Origin: Syntrophaceae bacterium
GTDB lineage: Bacteria > Desulfobacterota > Syntrophorhabdia > Syntrophorhabdales > WCHB1-27
DNA: 13,042 bases
Reading direction: 5' to 3'
Assembly (NCBI GenBank): GCA_003165115.1
Contig: PLSJ01000132.1
Span: 387 to 13,428, forward strand
Position 1 is the stretch's first letter; the number at the start of each line of letters is the position of its first letter. The position numbers were made by a program, and so were the translations under genes. Below are positions 12,471 to 13,042 of the stretch, piece by piece. Below the pieces are notes generated by a model, which was not told the DNA's origin, ran no database searches, and worked only from the letters and a program-made list of their open reading frames with translations.

Positions 12471-12674
12471 ATGGAAAAGCAGATGAACGCAGGGAAAGGT
12501 TTCGTCACGTTTCTTCTTGGAAGCGCCGTCGGGGCAGGGGCGGCATTTCTGATGTCGAAGGTCTGCAAGAAGGGGTCGGGGGCCATGGCTTCGAGGCCGG
12601 GGACCAACGGCGAGGAAGCCACACCCTACTGTGCGGTGCCGGAGGGAGCGGATATCTGCTATCCCGAGCAATAG
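12471..12674 (+). CDS. Small glycine-rich membrane-anchored protein (YtxH-like N-terminus)
   Basis: The 67-residue protein has one hydrophobic, Gly/Ala-rich segment (about 9-29, FVTFLLGSAVGAGAAFLM) followed by basic residues. This resembles the N-terminus of YtxH-type stress-associated small proteins, but the similarity is slight. The tail is hydrophilic and carries Cys54 and Cys63 (PYCAVPEGADICYPEQ) in addition to Cys32 after the membrane segment. GGAGG at 12461-12465 is 5 bases upstream of ATG, and a plausible promoter precedes it, so I consider the gene real. ATG 12483 is an alternative start. Function is unknown. Confidence 0.62.
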   Translation: MEKQMNAGKGFVTFLLGSAVGAGAAFLMSKVCKKGSGAMASRPGTNGEEATPYCAVPEGADICYPEQ

Positions 12675-12703
12675 GGAAACGGCCTCTCCACAAGCAGGTC
12701 AGG

Positions 12704-12733
12704 GCGCGCACGGCTGACTATCGCCGTGCGCGC
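12704..12733. terminator. Perfect 11-base hairpin between convergent small genes
   Basis: GCGCGCACGGC (12704-12714) pairs fully with GCCGTGCGCGC (12723-12733) around an 8-base loop. It lies between two convergent genes, where a two-way terminator is expected, although no T-run flanks it on either strand. Confidence 0.5.
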
Positions 12734-12754
12734 TAAATGCCCTTCGATCGACCG

Positions 12755-12952
12755 TTAGTCCTCGTACGCAATAACCCTGATGACGCCGATTGTCGCTCCC
12801 GTATCGTCGGTCGTGCAGGTATCGCTTGCGGAGATTATTCTCTTTACCCCTGCCTCCGGGATGAACCGGTTTATCTGGTCATCGAGGGATGACAGCTCCT
12901 CCACGGTGTGAAAAATCTTGAGCGGCGACATAAACGTCTTGACCTTGATCAT
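12755..12952 (-). CDS. Small protein of unknown function
   Basis: I do not recognise this 65-residue protein. AAAGGAGG (plus-strand 12960-12967) stands 7 bases before the ATG, an excellent ribosome site, which argues that it is translated. The sequence suggests an alpha/beta fold: a first strand (MIKVKTFM), a helix rich in acidic residues (TVEELSSLDDQINRFI, 16-31), a second strand (VKRIISAS), a polar turn (DTCTTDDTG) and a last strand (TIGVIRVIAYE). There is no signal peptide or membrane segment. Upstream on this strand, the last 90 bases of the window contain TATATTATT, which could be part of a promoter, but no matching -35 box is visible. Confidence 0.62.
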   Translation of the reverse strand: MIKVKTFMSPLKIFHTVEELSSLDDQINRFIPEAGVKRIISASDTCTTDDTGATIGVIRVIAYED

Positions 12953-13042
12953 ATAGGGACCTCCTTTGCGTTGAAGCGGGCTTGTGAGAATAATATAGTT
13001 CTCCTCGTCCGATACTGCCCCAGGGCAAACGCATTTGGAAAC

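Overview
The window looks like chromosomal DNA of a GC-rich Gram-negative bacterium. Lipoprotein and signal-peptide exports, an MlaEFD-type outer-membrane lipid transporter, a folate-dependent TrmFO, a sigma-54 activator and two tandem RpoH-like sigma factors together suggest a deltaproteobacterial lineage (Desulfobacterota or Syntrophorhabdus-like). That taxonomic guess is inference from gene content only. I see no tRNA, rRNA, CRISPR array, transposase or phage gene.

Layout. (1) 1-227 is the 3' end of trmFO. (2) 304-1951 is a secreted HtrA-like trypsin-fold protein followed by TPR repeats. The reading frame is broken by one base at 1267, and the nucleophile serine is replaced by threonine. 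(3) 2130-3509 encodes an NtrC-type sigma-54-dependent response regulator with no adjacent kinase. (4) 3745-4608 and 4920-5807 are two RpoH-like sigma-factor paralogs. Each is preceded by a near-identical sigma-54 (-24/-12) promoter, and each promoter has paired dyad motifs about 90-145 bp upstream. (5) 5982-9678 is a tightly coupled operon: a small helical protein, a STAS-MlaE permease fusion, an MlaF ATPase, an MlaD MCE protein and a PqiC-like auxiliary lipoprotein. (6) 9754-10808 is a two-gene unit, an EcsC-family protein and a secreted CAP/SCP-domain protein, behind a strong sigma-70-like promoter. (7) On the minus strand, 12260-10945 carries a SAM-dependent methyltransferase and then a flavin split-barrel protein. 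(8) The right end has two small uncharacterised genes facing each other across a long hairpin.

How the parts may work together. The most interesting reading is a transcription cascade encoded in one place: response regulator, then sigma-54 RNA polymerase, then two heat-shock-type sigma factors that differ in the -35 recognition helix. It is flanked by envelope functions (an HtrA-like periplasmic protein and a lipid transport operon). The promoters, dyads and gene order are visible in the sequence. That this regulator acts on these promoters, and that the sigma factors control the envelope genes, is inference.
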